A stretch of DNA of 64,000 nucleotides from Chloroflexota bacterium (lineage in GTDB: Bacteria; Chloroflexota; Anaerolineae; Aggregatilineales; Aggregatilineaceae), in NCBI GenBank assembly GCA_012729765.1, contig JAAYCM010000090.1, forward strand, positions 1-64,000. The letters are read 5' to 3'. Both the position numbers and the translations under genes were made by a program. The notes beneath the pieces are model-generated. The model saw only the letters and a program-made list of their open reading frames with translations, did not search any database and was not told the DNA's origin. Positions 34,358 to 42,538 of this stretch are shown here, piece after piece (within the stretch, counting starts at the first letter, position 1; each line of letters starts with the position of its first letter).

Positions 34358-36787
34358 ATGGTACCGCCCCCCGACAACACGGGCGATGAATTCCCCGACT
34401 TCGAAAATATGACTCCGGAACAGCAAATGGCCTGGCTGGAAAGCCTCGCCCGCCGTCAGGGGGCCAAAGCTGAGGAATTCACCACCAGCGCCGATATGGA
34501 CATCGCTGTTCCCGATAATCCCGTGATCGATGAGCCGGGGTATGTACCCTTTTCGGTCCGGGAAGGGCTGCGCAAACCGCAGCCGGACCAGCCCCAGGAA
34601 CCCGAACAACCCGCCGCCTTACCTCACGACGTGGAGCAGCCTCAGTGGTCAGCCCGGGTCGAGGAATTTCCCGCCGAGGAAGAAGCGCCGGCCCCGGTCG
34701 AAGATGCGGCTGATCCGATGCACTGGCTCAACAGCCTGGCGGCCCGGCCCGCCGAAGAACTTGACGATCTGGCGCTGGACCTCGATCTGGAGCAGGAGCC
34801 AGAGCCGGCTGACGAAGGCGCACAGGTCGGCGCGCGGGGCGAGATTCGCTTCGAGTCCGAAGAAGAGGCCGGGGCGTTCGAGTTTGATTTTGGCGTGGAC
34901 GAGTACGACGTCGGGCTGGATGAGGAGTTCGAGTTGCAGGCCGACACCGGGATTCCGGCCATGCCGGGCAGCGTGCCCGAAGCTTACGGCGAGTCGTTTG
35001 AGCAACCCGCACCTGAGCCGGAAGCAGCCGAGCCTCCGGTCATCGAGCCGGCTGCCGGCCTCTCCGACGATCCACTCGGCGGCATGGACCCGATGAAATG
35101 GCTGGAAACCCTCGCGGCGCGCCAGGGTGCGTCCCGCGAAGAGCTGACCACATCCGCCGATCTTGAAATCCCCGAAGTCAGCGGCGACGTGACGATCGAT
35201 GAGCCGGGCTATGTGCCCTACGATGTCACCGAGGGCGCCCGACGGCAGCGAGCGTGGCACGAAGAAGAGGAAGCGCCGCCCGCTGTCCAGCCAACCGATC
35301 TGCGTCCTGAGCCGGAAACCGCCGAAGGGGCCGGCCTGGGCGAGGGCGCGGAGTTCGAGCCGGTTGAGGCCGATCTGGCCGACGAGTCGCTCTCGTGGCT
35401 GGCCGATCTGGCCGCCGGGGGGGATGCCGACGTGTCGGGCGAGCTTCTGGCGCTGGACGAGGATTTCATGAGCGAGATGACCGGCGCTGGTGCAGATGCG
35501 TTCCCGGCCCCGGCTGCCGACGATCCGCTGGCCGGTATGACCGACGAGGAAATCGCGCGGGCGCAGGCGCGGGGTGAGCTGACCGGCGCGCAGGAATACG
35601 CCTGGCTGCAGCGTCAGGCTGCCAAGCTGGCTGAGACACGCCAGTATGAAGAGGTAGCCCCTGAAGTGCTCGAAGAGGAAGAGATCGAGCCGGCTGAGCC
35701 TGCCGTGCTGCCCGATTGGCTTCAGGAAATGCGCGCGACGATGGAAGCCGAAACCGAGCAGGATATTCCAATCGAAGAATTGCCCATCGAGCGCGCCGAG
35801 CTGCCGGATTGGCTTGCCGAGGCTGCGCCCGAAGAGACGGGGTTGGCGCTCGAAGCGGACGTCGATTCCCTGTGGGCCGAGACGCCCGCCGCCGAAGAGG
35901 TGAGCGCTATCGAGGAACCGATCCCGGATTCGGAGCTGGCCGCGTATCTGGCCGGTGAACTGCCCCAGGAACCCGATCAACTGGCTGAAGCGCTGGACGC
36001 CGAATTTGAGCGGGTTCAGGTCGGGGACGACAGCGAGCCGGAATGGTATGCCCAGGCGGTGCAGGGGGCCGAGGCGCAGCTGGCAGCAGCACCCGAAGTG
36101 CCTGAGGAGCCGCTTGTCGAGGCGGAACCTGAGCTGACAGAGGCGGAAATGATCGATATGCCCGACTGGCTCAAGGCGAGCATTGAGGAGCCGGAAGCCG
36201 AGCCAGCCCCGGCGGAGCCGCCTTCCTGGCTGGCCGAACCGGCTGCCACGCAGGAAGCCGTGCCCGCGATTGAGGCGGAAGACCTGCCGGACTGGCTGCG
36301 CGAGATGGTGGATCAGCCGGAAGCCGAGCCGGAGCCGGATATTTTCGGCGCCACTCCGCCCCCAATCGCCGTCAGCACGCCGCCCGTCGAGCCGCAGCGC
36401 GCGCCGACGCCAGAGCCTGAACTGGTGTCGTTTGCATCAGTTGAAGCCGAGATCGTACCCGCCCCACGTGAGGCTGCGATCCCGTCCGGCGAGTTGTTCC
36501 AACAGTATCGTGAGCGGCTGGAAGGCAATCCGAACGATGCAGCGGCCCGCCTGGGCCTGGCGCGTGCCCTGAGCACGAATCAGCAGGTGCCGGCCAGCCT
36601 GGATCATTACGACGTTCTGATCGATACGCAGCAGTTGTTGCAGGATGTACTCGGTGATCTCACGGGGCTGATGAGCAGCCAGCCGGAGAATCCGCGCGTC
36701 CGCCGGCTGCTGGGCGATGCCTACATGCGGCTCGGACGGCTGCAAGACGCGCTCGACGCTTACCGGAGTGCGCTCGATCAGCTCTAG
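34358..36787 (+). CDS. Acidic protein with PDWL motifs, duplicated N-terminal module and C-terminal TPR
   Basis: An 809-residue partner of the preceding gene, 70 bases downstream with a good GGAGGATAGGGT ribosome-binding region. It has the same Glu/Ala/Pro-rich composition and at least 10 Trp motifs (LPDWLQEM, LPDWLAEAA, MPDWLKASI, LPDWLREMV). A ~55-residue module occurs twice (about 25-75 and 243-300): MxWLExLAxRQGAxxEExTTSAD, then IDEPGYVPxxVxEGxR. A TPR-like repeat lies at the C-terminus (FQQYRERLEGNPNDAAARLGLARALS ... RLLGDAYMRLGRLQDALDAYRSALDQL), the reverse order to its neighbour. No signal peptide. Function unknown. Confidence 0.78.
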   Translation: MVPPPDNTGDEFPDFENMTPEQQMAWLESLARRQGAKAEEFTTSADMDIAVPDNPVIDEPGYVPFSVREGLRKPQPDQPQEPEQPAALPHDVEQPQWSARVEEFPAEEEAPAPVEDAADPMHWLNSLAARPAEELDDLALDLDLEQEPEPADEGAQVGARGEIRFESEEEAGAFEFDFGVDEYDVGLDEEFELQADTGIPAMPGSVPEAYGESFEQPAPEPEAAEPPVIEPAAGLSDDPLGGMDPMKWLETLAARQGASREELTTSADLEIPEVSGDVTIDEPGYVPYDVTEGARRQRAWHEEEEAPPAVQPTDLRPEPETAEGAGLGEGAEFEPVEADLADESLSWLADLAAGGDADVSGELLALDEDFMSEMTGAGADAFPAPAADDPLAGMTDEEIARAQARGELTGAQEYAWLQRQAAKLAETRQYEEVAPEVLEEEEIEPAEPAVLPDWLQEMRATMEAETEQDIPIEELPIERAELPDWLAEAAPEETGLALEADVDSLWAETPAAEEVSAIEEPIPDSELAAYLAGELPQEPDQLAEALDAEFERVQVGDDSEPEWYAQAVQGAEAQLAAAPEVPEEPLVEAEPELTEAEMIDMPDWLKASIEEPEAEPAPAEPPSWLAEPAATQEAVPAIEAEDLPDWLREMVDQPEAEPEPDIFGATPPPIAVSTPPVEPQRAPTPEPELVSFASVEAEIVPAPREAAIPSGELFQQYRERLEGNPNDAAARLGLARALSTNQQVPASLDHYDVLIDTQQLLQDVLGDLTGLMSSQPENPRVRRLLGDAYMRLGRLQDALDAYRSALDQL

Positions 36788-36824
36788 TCGCTAGCCTTGC
36801 ACTCCATACGTTGTCCGTCAGGAT

Positions 36825-36846
36825 GGGCTGGGTTGTCACCCGGCCC
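36825..36846 (+). terminator. Hairpin between the acidic TPR pair and ndk
   Basis: GGGCTGGGT (36825-36833) and ACCCGGCCC (36838-36846) pair over nine positions (one G-T) around TGTC. The following T-run is weak (ACTTGTTGTC). Confidence 0.5.
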
Positions 36847-36884
36847 ACTTGTTGTCTGCTTACCTAACCATCAGGAGAGGATTT

Positions 36885-37340
36885 GTGGAACGCACACTCA
36901 TTATCATCAAGCCCGACGCCGTACAGCGCGGGCTGATTGGCGAGATTATCCGCCGGTTTGAGAATCACGGGCTGCGCATCGCGGGCATGAAGCTCGTGCA
37001 GGTCAGCCGCGAGCTGGCCGCCGAGCATTACGGTGAGCACGAGGGCAAGAGCTTCTACGAGGGCCTGCTCGACTACATCACCGCGTCGCCGGTGGTCGTG
37101 ATGGCGCTCGAAGGCCATGCCGCTGTGCAGATTGCGCGCAACACGATCGGCTCAACGAAGCCGGCTGAATCCGCGCCGGGCAGCATCCGGGGCGATTTCG
37201 GCGTCGATGTGGGGCGCAACCTGGTACACGGCTCCGACAGCGTGAAGAGCGCCGAGCGCGAGCTAAAGCTGTGGTTCAGGCCGGAAGAACTGCTCGACTG
37301 GCAGCGCGATACCGACCGCTGGATCTTCGAGGAAAACTAG
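36885..37340 (+). CDS. ndk: Nucleoside diphosphate kinase
   Basis: A 151-residue NDK that transfers the gamma-phosphate between nucleoside tri- and diphosphates through a phospho-His. The sequence opens VERTLIIIKPDAVQRGLIGEIIRRFE. The catalytic His lies in NLVHGSDSV, and IRGDFG and the C-terminal WIFEEN are as in the family. The start is GTG 36885 with AGGAGAGG just upstream, which restores the standard length; an upstream in-frame TTG at 36849 would only add 12 unrelated residues. A strong terminator follows. Confidence 0.97.
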   Translation: MERTLIIIKPDAVQRGLIGEIIRRFENHGLRIAGMKLVQVSRELAAEHYGEHEGKSFYEGLLDYITASPVVVMALEGHAAVQIARNTIGSTKPAESAPGSIRGDFGVDVGRNLVHGSDSVKSAERELKLWFRPEELLDWQRDTDRWIFEEN

Positions 37341-37369
37341 CGGGGCCGCCCCTGCATCCAAATAGCTAT

Positions 37370-37415
37370 GCGCGAGGCATCATCGAAACGACGCCTCGCG
37401 CTTATTTTTGTTATT
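37370..37415 (+). terminator. Terminator of ndk
   Basis: GCGCGAGGC (37370-37378) and GCCTCGCGC (37393-37401) form a 9-bp stem, followed by TTATTTTTGTTATT. Confidence 0.85.
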
Positions 37416-37447
37416 CAACTGCGTCCGCAGGGGTGGTGTGCCCGCTG

Positions 37448-37795
37448 CTACTGCATCCGCACCATGACCGGCGCCTCGCGCCACAAGCCTTCCAGATCAT
37501 AGTAGGCACGCCGTTCGGGCAGAAATGCGTGGACGACGACATCGCCGTAGTCCAGCAGCACCCAGCCGGTATCTGAGCCGCCTTCAACGCGCCACGGGGG
37601 AACGTTATGCTGTTTCTTCGTCTCTTCCCCGATATGATCCACGATGGCTTTGAGCTGCCGGTCGCTGCCCCCACTGATGATGACGAAGAAATCCGTCACC
37701 GGGGAAACGCGCCGCATGTCCAGCAGGACGATGTCTTCACCCTTTTTGTCGGACGCCAGATCGATGATAGTCCGGGCGAGATCTATCGGTTCCAG
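37448..37795 (-). CDS. rsfS: Ribosome silencing factor RsfS (apparent CTG start)
   Basis: RsfS binds L14 and blocks subunit joining in starvation. The conserved core is VLLDMRRVSPVTDFFVI, SGGSDRQLKAIVDHI, and a C-terminal WVLLDYGDVVVHAFLPERRAYYDLEGLW. The first in-frame ATG (37717) would cut off ~26 residues of the fold. The frame stays open upstream, and CTG 37795 gives the N-terminus MEPIDLARTIIDLASDKKGEDIVLLDM, which matches the family's usual start. GGGAGG lies exactly nine bases before that CTG and an extended -10 lies about 40 bases upstream. No in-frame ATG, GTG or TTG is available there. Length is then 115 residues, typical for the family. Confidence 0.88.
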   Translation of the reverse strand: MEPIDLARTIIDLASDKKGEDIVLLDMRRVSPVTDFFVIISGGSDRQLKAIVDHIGEETKKQHNVPPWRVEGGSDTGWVLLDYGDVVVHAFLPERRAYYDLEGLWREAPVMVRMQ

Positions 37796-37834
37796 TGGTG
37801 TAATCCTCCCAATGCAACTGCCGATACTACCTCC

Positions 37835-37843
37835 ATTGTAGCA
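37835..37843 (-). promoter_or_regulatory. Extended -10 promoter element of rsfS
   Basis: On the minus strand TGCTACAAT combines the TGn extension with a TACAAT -10. No -35 is apparent. The identical nonamer lies upstream of the GNAT gene (57009-57017). Confidence 0.55.
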
Positions 37844-37892
37844 CGCGTTGGGCTGCTTGCGCCACCCGGCCCGCCTCCAGAATTGAGGGGTA

Positions 37893-38483
37893 TTACTCAG
37901 CCACCAGCGGGGCGTGCAGCAGCGCGGTATAGACCGCTCCGTCCGGTTTCAGCTCGCTGCGCATCAGGCTGATCGCGTCCGCCTGCCAGCGCGCGGATGG
38001 GGCAGGCTGGTAGTTCGCGACCAGCGTCCCGACGCGGCCCACGTCACCAGGACTGGCCTCACGCCCGGCACGGCCCAAGGTCAGGTGCGGGCTGAAGGGG
38101 CGGTTCTCGGTGGGATAGCCCAGCGGCGCGATCTGCGCTTCGACCGCGTCGCGCAGCGTGAGCAGTGCCCCGCTTGGCTCGTGGACTCCCGCCCAGACCA
38201 CGCGCGGGCGGCGGCAGTTGGGGAAGCAGCCGAGTCCCTGGATTGCGATCTCAAGCGGCGCGGTCTGCCGGGCAATCTGTGTGAGCCGCTGCTCGATCTC
38301 GGCCCGTTGGTCGAGCGGGACATCGCCCAGGAACTTGAGCGTGAGATGGATGCCGTTGGGGTTGACCCAGCGGACCGCGCGCGGCGGAGAGTCGCGGCGC
38401 AGGCGTGCTTGCGCCTCGGACAGCACATCCAGCACGGACCGGGGAAGCTCAATTGCAATGAACAGCCGCCACATTTCGGCCAT
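37893..38483 (-). CDS. thpR: RNA 2',3'-cyclic phosphodiesterase (2H phosphoesterase)
   Basis: A 196-residue 2H-fold protein with both catalytic HxTx motifs: HLTLKFLGDVP near residues 46-56 and HLTLGRAGRE near 134-143. Members open 2',3'-cyclic phosphates on RNA and were formerly called 2'-5' RNA ligases. A methionine three codons in (MWRLFIAIELP) is an alternative start, matching the usual N-terminus. It is followed on the same strand by rsfS, which has its own promoter. Confidence 0.93.
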   Translation of the reverse strand: MAEMWRLFIAIELPRSVLDVLSEAQARLRRDSPPRAVRWVNPNGIHLTLKFLGDVPLDQRAEIEQRLTQIARQTAPLEIAIQGLGCFPNCRRPRVVWAGVHEPSGALLTLRDAVEAQIAPLGYPTENRPFSPHLTLGRAGREASPGDVGRVGTLVANYQPAPSARWQADAISLMRSELKPDGAVYTALLHAPLVAE

Positions 38484-38616
38484 CGGGATTCCTCTTTCTC
38501 ACATACTGCATGCCAGCTGCTGCGAGTATAGCGCGGGGCGGCCAACTGTTGATCTAGATAATGTTGATGTACAATGACGACATGATCCACTCCACACAAG
38601 TAGGGTTAGGACGCGC

Positions 38617-41004
38617 ATGGCTCAGGAACAAGCCCGACAGTTGCTCCAACAGGGCGTAGCAGCGGCGCGCGCCGGGCGTGCCGATGAAGCGCGCGATCTG
38701 CTGCAGCAGGCAATCCGCTATGATCCGCGCAGTGAAGCGGCCTGGTTGTGGCTCAGCAGTGTTGCCCGCGACGACAAAGAGCGCCTGTTTTGTCTGAAGC
38801 AGCTTGTGACGATCAATCCCCAGAACGAATTCGCGCTCAAGGCGCTGGCCGCGCTGGGCGTCAGTCCCGCCGCTGCCGAAGAGACACCCGCTGCCGGTGC
38901 GACCTCGGTGCCGGTGTTGGACGAGGACAAATACACGCGCATTCAATCGTCGCTCGATGATCTGCTGCGGCGCTACAGCGTCGAGCCGTTGGACACGTCC
39001 GGCGTCGAGTGGGTGCGCAAATCGCGGCGGCGCTACGGCGAGAGCGGGGCGCGCCGTTTGCAGCAGCTAACATATGTTTCAGCGGCAGCAGCGGTGGTGC
39101 TGGTGGTCGGGTTGGTGGCGGTGCTGCTGCTGGTGCTGGGCGTCTTCGATGGCGACGGCATCCAGATCGCGGCCCGTGCGACACGCGTCCCGACCAACAC
39201 GCCGACGCCAACGATCACGCCGACCCCCGGCGGGGCGACGCCGACGCCATTTCCGGAGTCGATGGATATCCCGCCCACCGCGCCGCCGAGCGGCTTGAGT
39301 CAGGGCAGCATCTACGCCAACACCGCGACCCCGGTCCATCCCCAGGTGCACCCCAATATCGCCGGTCAGATCGGGGACGCGATCGATTACTATGCCATCG
39401 CTGACTATCCGCGCGCAATCGGGACGCTGGAAACGCAGCGCGAGCGCGAGGGCGACCACTGCTACGAGTCGCTGGTGTATTTCGAGGCGATGAGTTATGC
39501 GGAGCAGGGGGGCACGCAGAATCTCAACCGCGCCGCGCAGCTTTTGCGGGATGCGTTGAACTATGAGCCGCCACGTGGGTATGAAACCTGCCAGGATTCG
39601 GCGCTGCTGCTGGCCGGGATGGCCGAAGTATTTTACCGCCAGGGCCAGCTTGATCTGGCCGCGCAGTACAGCCAGCAAGCGCTGATTGAGGACCCGGATG
39701 TTGTGCAGGCGTCGATGGTACTGGCACGCGTCGCGCTGGCGCAGGGCGATGCTGCTGGGGCGCGCCGGACCGCCGCCGAGGCGCTGATCCGCAACGGGGA
39801 TGATGCCCGGCTGCTGCTGCTGGCTGCCGAGATCGAGCTGGCCGATAACCAGCCGGCTGCCGCGCTGGAGCAGGTCGGTCGGGCGCTGTATGTGAATCCC
39901 GTGCTCCAGCCCGCACTGGTGCTCCAGGCGCAGAGCTATCTCGCGCTGGCCGGTCAGCCCGGTTTGGAGCCTGACCAACGGCTGCAATATTACGGGCTGG
40001 CGGTCCGCAGCGCGCAAACGCTGCTGCTGTACTATCCCGGCGACCCGGCTGGATATTTGTATCTGGCACAGGCGCGGCTGGGCGAAGGCAACGACAGCCT
40101 GGCCGAAACGGCGCTGACGCGCGTGCTGGAAGCGCGCGACGACCTGCCCGACAGCGCCGAGCCGGTGGTGCTGGCCGTCTATCGCACGCGCGGCGAGCTT
40201 TACTACCAGCAGGGCCGCTACGAGGCGGCGCGGGCCGATCTGGAGCAGGTCCAGTTTGTGGACGAATACCGCGAGGGCGTGCTGGTCCGCCTGATCGCGA
40301 TCATATTGGAGCAGGGCGAGCCGGGCGATTACGGTGAGATCGAGGACCTGATCGACGAGCTGCTCACAATCGCGCCGGATAACCGCGATTATGTGCTGCT
40401 GCAAGCCAGGGCGCAGTCTGAGTTGTGCACGTTCTATCCGCGCGCGCTGGATTGTGCCTATGATGACGTGGTGGAAACACTCAGCGATTCGTTCATCGCC
40501 GGGCTGAGCGCGCAGGCGCAGGCCGAAGCCTACACGTACCGGGCGCTGGCCCGCTATCACCTGCTTCAGGATGAAGGCGCACCCTCTGAGGACGAAGCGC
40601 AGCAGCCGACGTATGAGATCGCGCTGGACGACATCGAGGAAGCGCTGGCCCTGCGCGATACGGCGCTCGGCCACTATTATCGCGGCCTGATTCTGGAAGC
40701 GCTGGGGCGCTACGACCTGGCGCTGGAAGAATTCCGGTGGGTGGCCTACTGGAACGAGCGCTATGCCTATCCGTTTGTGGATGACGATTTCGAGGATCGG
40801 ATGGACGAGATCAGCGATCTGGCCGAAGAGTTGGCCGAGCAGGCGGCAGCGAGCCTGACCCCGACCGCCGAGCCGCCGACCGCGACTCCGCCGGCCACTG
40901 ATACTGCCGTGCCGAGCCAGACGCCGACCGCAACACCGACATCCAGCCCGACGCCGACTCCCGCGCCGACGGCAACGCCTGCGCCGCTGCCGGAACTGCC
41001 ATAG
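38617..41004 (+). CDS. Membrane-anchored TPR protein with Thr/Pro-rich C-terminus
   Basis: A 795-residue protein in three parts. The cytoplasmic N-terminal module (1-~95) is ARQLLQQGVAAARAGRADEARDLLQQAIRYDPRSEAAWLWLSSVARDDKERLFCLKQLVTINPQNEFALKAL, a TPR unit seen fused to many partners in Chloroflexota. One membrane helix (about 155-178, VVLVVGLVAVLLLVLGVF) follows. A large extracytoplasmic domain with many TPR helices (about 240-745) then ends in a TP-rich tail. The TP tract just after the membrane helix works as a stalk. It likely organises envelope partners. TACAAT at 38570-38575 may be its -10. It ends at a strong terminator. Confidence 0.83.
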   Translation: MAQEQARQLLQQGVAAARAGRADEARDLLQQAIRYDPRSEAAWLWLSSVARDDKERLFCLKQLVTINPQNEFALKALAALGVSPAAAEETPAAGATSVPVLDEDKYTRIQSSLDDLLRRYSVEPLDTSGVEWVRKSRRRYGESGARRLQQLTYVSAAAAVVLVVGLVAVLLLVLGVFDGDGIQIAARATRVPTNTPTPTITPTPGGATPTPFPESMDIPPTAPPSGLSQGSIYANTATPVHPQVHPNIAGQIGDAIDYYAIADYPRAIGTLETQREREGDHCYESLVYFEAMSYAEQGGTQNLNRAAQLLRDALNYEPPRGYETCQDSALLLAGMAEVFYRQGQLDLAAQYSQQALIEDPDVVQASMVLARVALAQGDAAGARRTAAEALIRNGDDARLLLLAAEIELADNQPAAALEQVGRALYVNPVLQPALVLQAQSYLALAGQPGLEPDQRLQYYGLAVRSAQTLLLYYPGDPAGYLYLAQARLGEGNDSLAETALTRVLEARDDLPDSAEPVVLAVYRTRGELYYQQGRYEAARADLEQVQFVDEYREGVLVRLIAIILEQGEPGDYGEIEDLIDELLTIAPDNRDYVLLQARAQSELCTFYPRALDCAYDDVVETLSDSFIAGLSAQAQAEAYTYRALARYHLLQDEGAPSEDEAQQPTYEIALDDIEEALALRDTALGHYYRGLILEALGRYDLALEEFRWVAYWNERYAYPFVDDDFEDRMDEISDLAEELAEQAAASLTPTAEPPTATPPATDTAVPSQTPTATPTSSPTPTPAPTATPAPLPELP

Positions 41005-41027
41005 GCCCGGCAACTCAGATGTACATC

Positions 41028-41061
41028 ACGGGCGGCGCTCACCAGAGGCCGCCCGTTTTTT
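41028..41061 (+). terminator. Terminator of the membrane TPR gene
   Basis: ACGGGCGGC (41028-41036) and GCCGCCCGT (41048-41056) pair around an 11-base loop, followed by TTTTT. It abuts the stop of the convergent DUF4129 gene. Confidence 0.85.
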
Positions 41062-42538
41062 ATGGATGATGGCTATTCGACACCTGTTCAGGATCAGGGC
41101 TGGAGTCCAGGCGATCCCACGCCGCGCGCACCTGATCCAGCTCAGCGCGCGATTCGGGTACGTCGCCATAGCGCACCGCGACATACGCCTCGGTGATGGT
41201 CTGGACGTCACTATCCATGCCGGGGAAGGCGAGATGCAGCTCGCGGCGGTATTCGTAGGGTGTCTCGGAGAGCGTGCGCGGATAGCCGCGTTTACCCGCC
41301 AGCTTCTCCATGCGCGCGTAGATGCGGCGAATCGTCAGGGCGGCGAACAGATCGCGCCCCAGGCCGAACTGCTGGAACAGCCCCAGCGCGCCCATCAGCC
41401 GCCGCAGGCTGTCGCGCAGGGCGGTACGCAGCCCACCGACGACCTCGCCCGTGCCGATCGATTCGCGCTCCTCGTGATTCTGTTCCTGGCGGTCGCCGCG
41501 CGCGATGAACAGGAACCAGATCAGCGCCAGGACCATGATGGCGACCAGCAGCAGCACGATCACCACCAACGCATCGCCCAGGACGGTGAATACATCGGCC
41601 AGCCAGGGCGTACTGATCTGGTCGGGCGGCTCGCGCTGCCCGGTTTCGAACTGCACCGGCGTGCCGGAGCCTCTGGGGATCAGGTCGTAGATCGCCTGGG
41701 CCAGCAGCAGCAGCGGCGAGAGCAGCAGAAATATCAGTGTCAGCAGCCCGCCGCCGATGGTCGCCAGCGCCTCGGCAGCCTGAGTCGTATCCAGCCCGGC
41801 CAGCCACAGCGCGGCGACATAGCCGCTCGCCGTCAGCGCGAGCGTGATGACGAACAGGGATGCGATCCAGCCGCGCCCGAAGGGGCTGTCGCGCCCGGCG
41901 CGGTCGAGATTCAGGCTGTCGGCGCGTGCCAGGCTGGAAGCCAGCAGCCCGAAGAAGAAGAAAAACGGCAGCAGGCTCAACACGTCCGCGCGCAGATCGC
42001 CACCGGCGGCCAGAATCACGATGAAGAACGATAGAATTCCCAGCCGCATCCCAAAGCTGGCGCGCACCAGGGTCATGTAGGCGCTGCCGAGCCGGTAGCC
42101 GCGCCACCACAGCACCAGCACCCAGACGATCACGATTGGCCCGGCAGGGACGCGCTGCTGCGGATCGAAGTAGAACAGATCGCGCAGCGCGAGCCGCTCT
42201 TCACTGCCATGCACCCGCGCCAGCGAGGGCATCAGCACCAGCACAATCGCGGCGGCCAGCCACATCATCAGCAGCACCATCGCCAGTTCGACCCGGCTCT
42301 CGACCCGGCGATATTGCAGCCAGCGCACCAGCAGCATACTCGCCAGCAGATTCATGGCGGTCAGGCCCAGCGCCGCCGCGAGATCGATTGACATGAACCA
42401 CGACAGCGAGAGCGCGACCCAGGGCGCGAGCCAGCAGGCCGTCATCATGATCACGGCCAGGTGCAGATACTCCTGCCGCCAACTGATCCGGCGCGCGGGG
42501 CGGGCTTCAGCCGGAGACACGATCGGTTGGGCGGGCAT
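41060..42538 (-). CDS. DUF4129-containing membrane protein
   Basis: A 492-residue polytopic protein with about eight hydrophobic segments in the first ~360 residues, then a soluble C-terminal DUF4129 region (RRIYARMEKLAGKRGYPRTLSETPYEYRRELHLAFPGMDSDVQTITEAYVAVRYGDVP). DUF4129 usually sits at the C-terminus of TgpA-like transglutaminases. Here the transglutaminase core (Cys-His-Asp) is not visible, so only the membrane and DUF4129 parts are present. GAGGAAGAGG precedes the ATG, inside the upstream DUF58 gene (32-base overlap). It forms one operon with DUF58 and MoxR. Confidence 0.85.
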   Translation of the reverse strand: MPAQPIVSPAEARPARRISWRQEYLHLAVIMMTACWLAPWVALSLSWFMSIDLAAALGLTAMNLLASMLLVRWLQYRRVESRVELAMVLLMMWLAAAIVLVLMPSLARVHGSEERLALRDLFYFDPQQRVPAGPIVIVWVLVLWWRGYRLGSAYMTLVRASFGMRLGILSFFIVILAAGGDLRADVLSLLPFFFFFGLLASSLARADSLNLDRAGRDSPFGRGWIASLFVITLALTASGYVAALWLAGLDTTQAAEALATIGGGLLTLIFLLLSPLLLLAQAIYDLIPRGSGTPVQFETGQREPPDQISTPWLADVFTVLGDALVVIVLLLVAIMVLALIWFLFIARGDRQEQNHEERESIGTGEVVGGLRTALRDSLRRLMGALGLFQQFGLGRDLFAALTIRRIYARMEKLAGKRGYPRTLSETPYEYRRELHLAFPGMDSDVQTITEAYVAVRYGDVPESRAELDQVRAAWDRLDSSPDPEQVSNSHHP

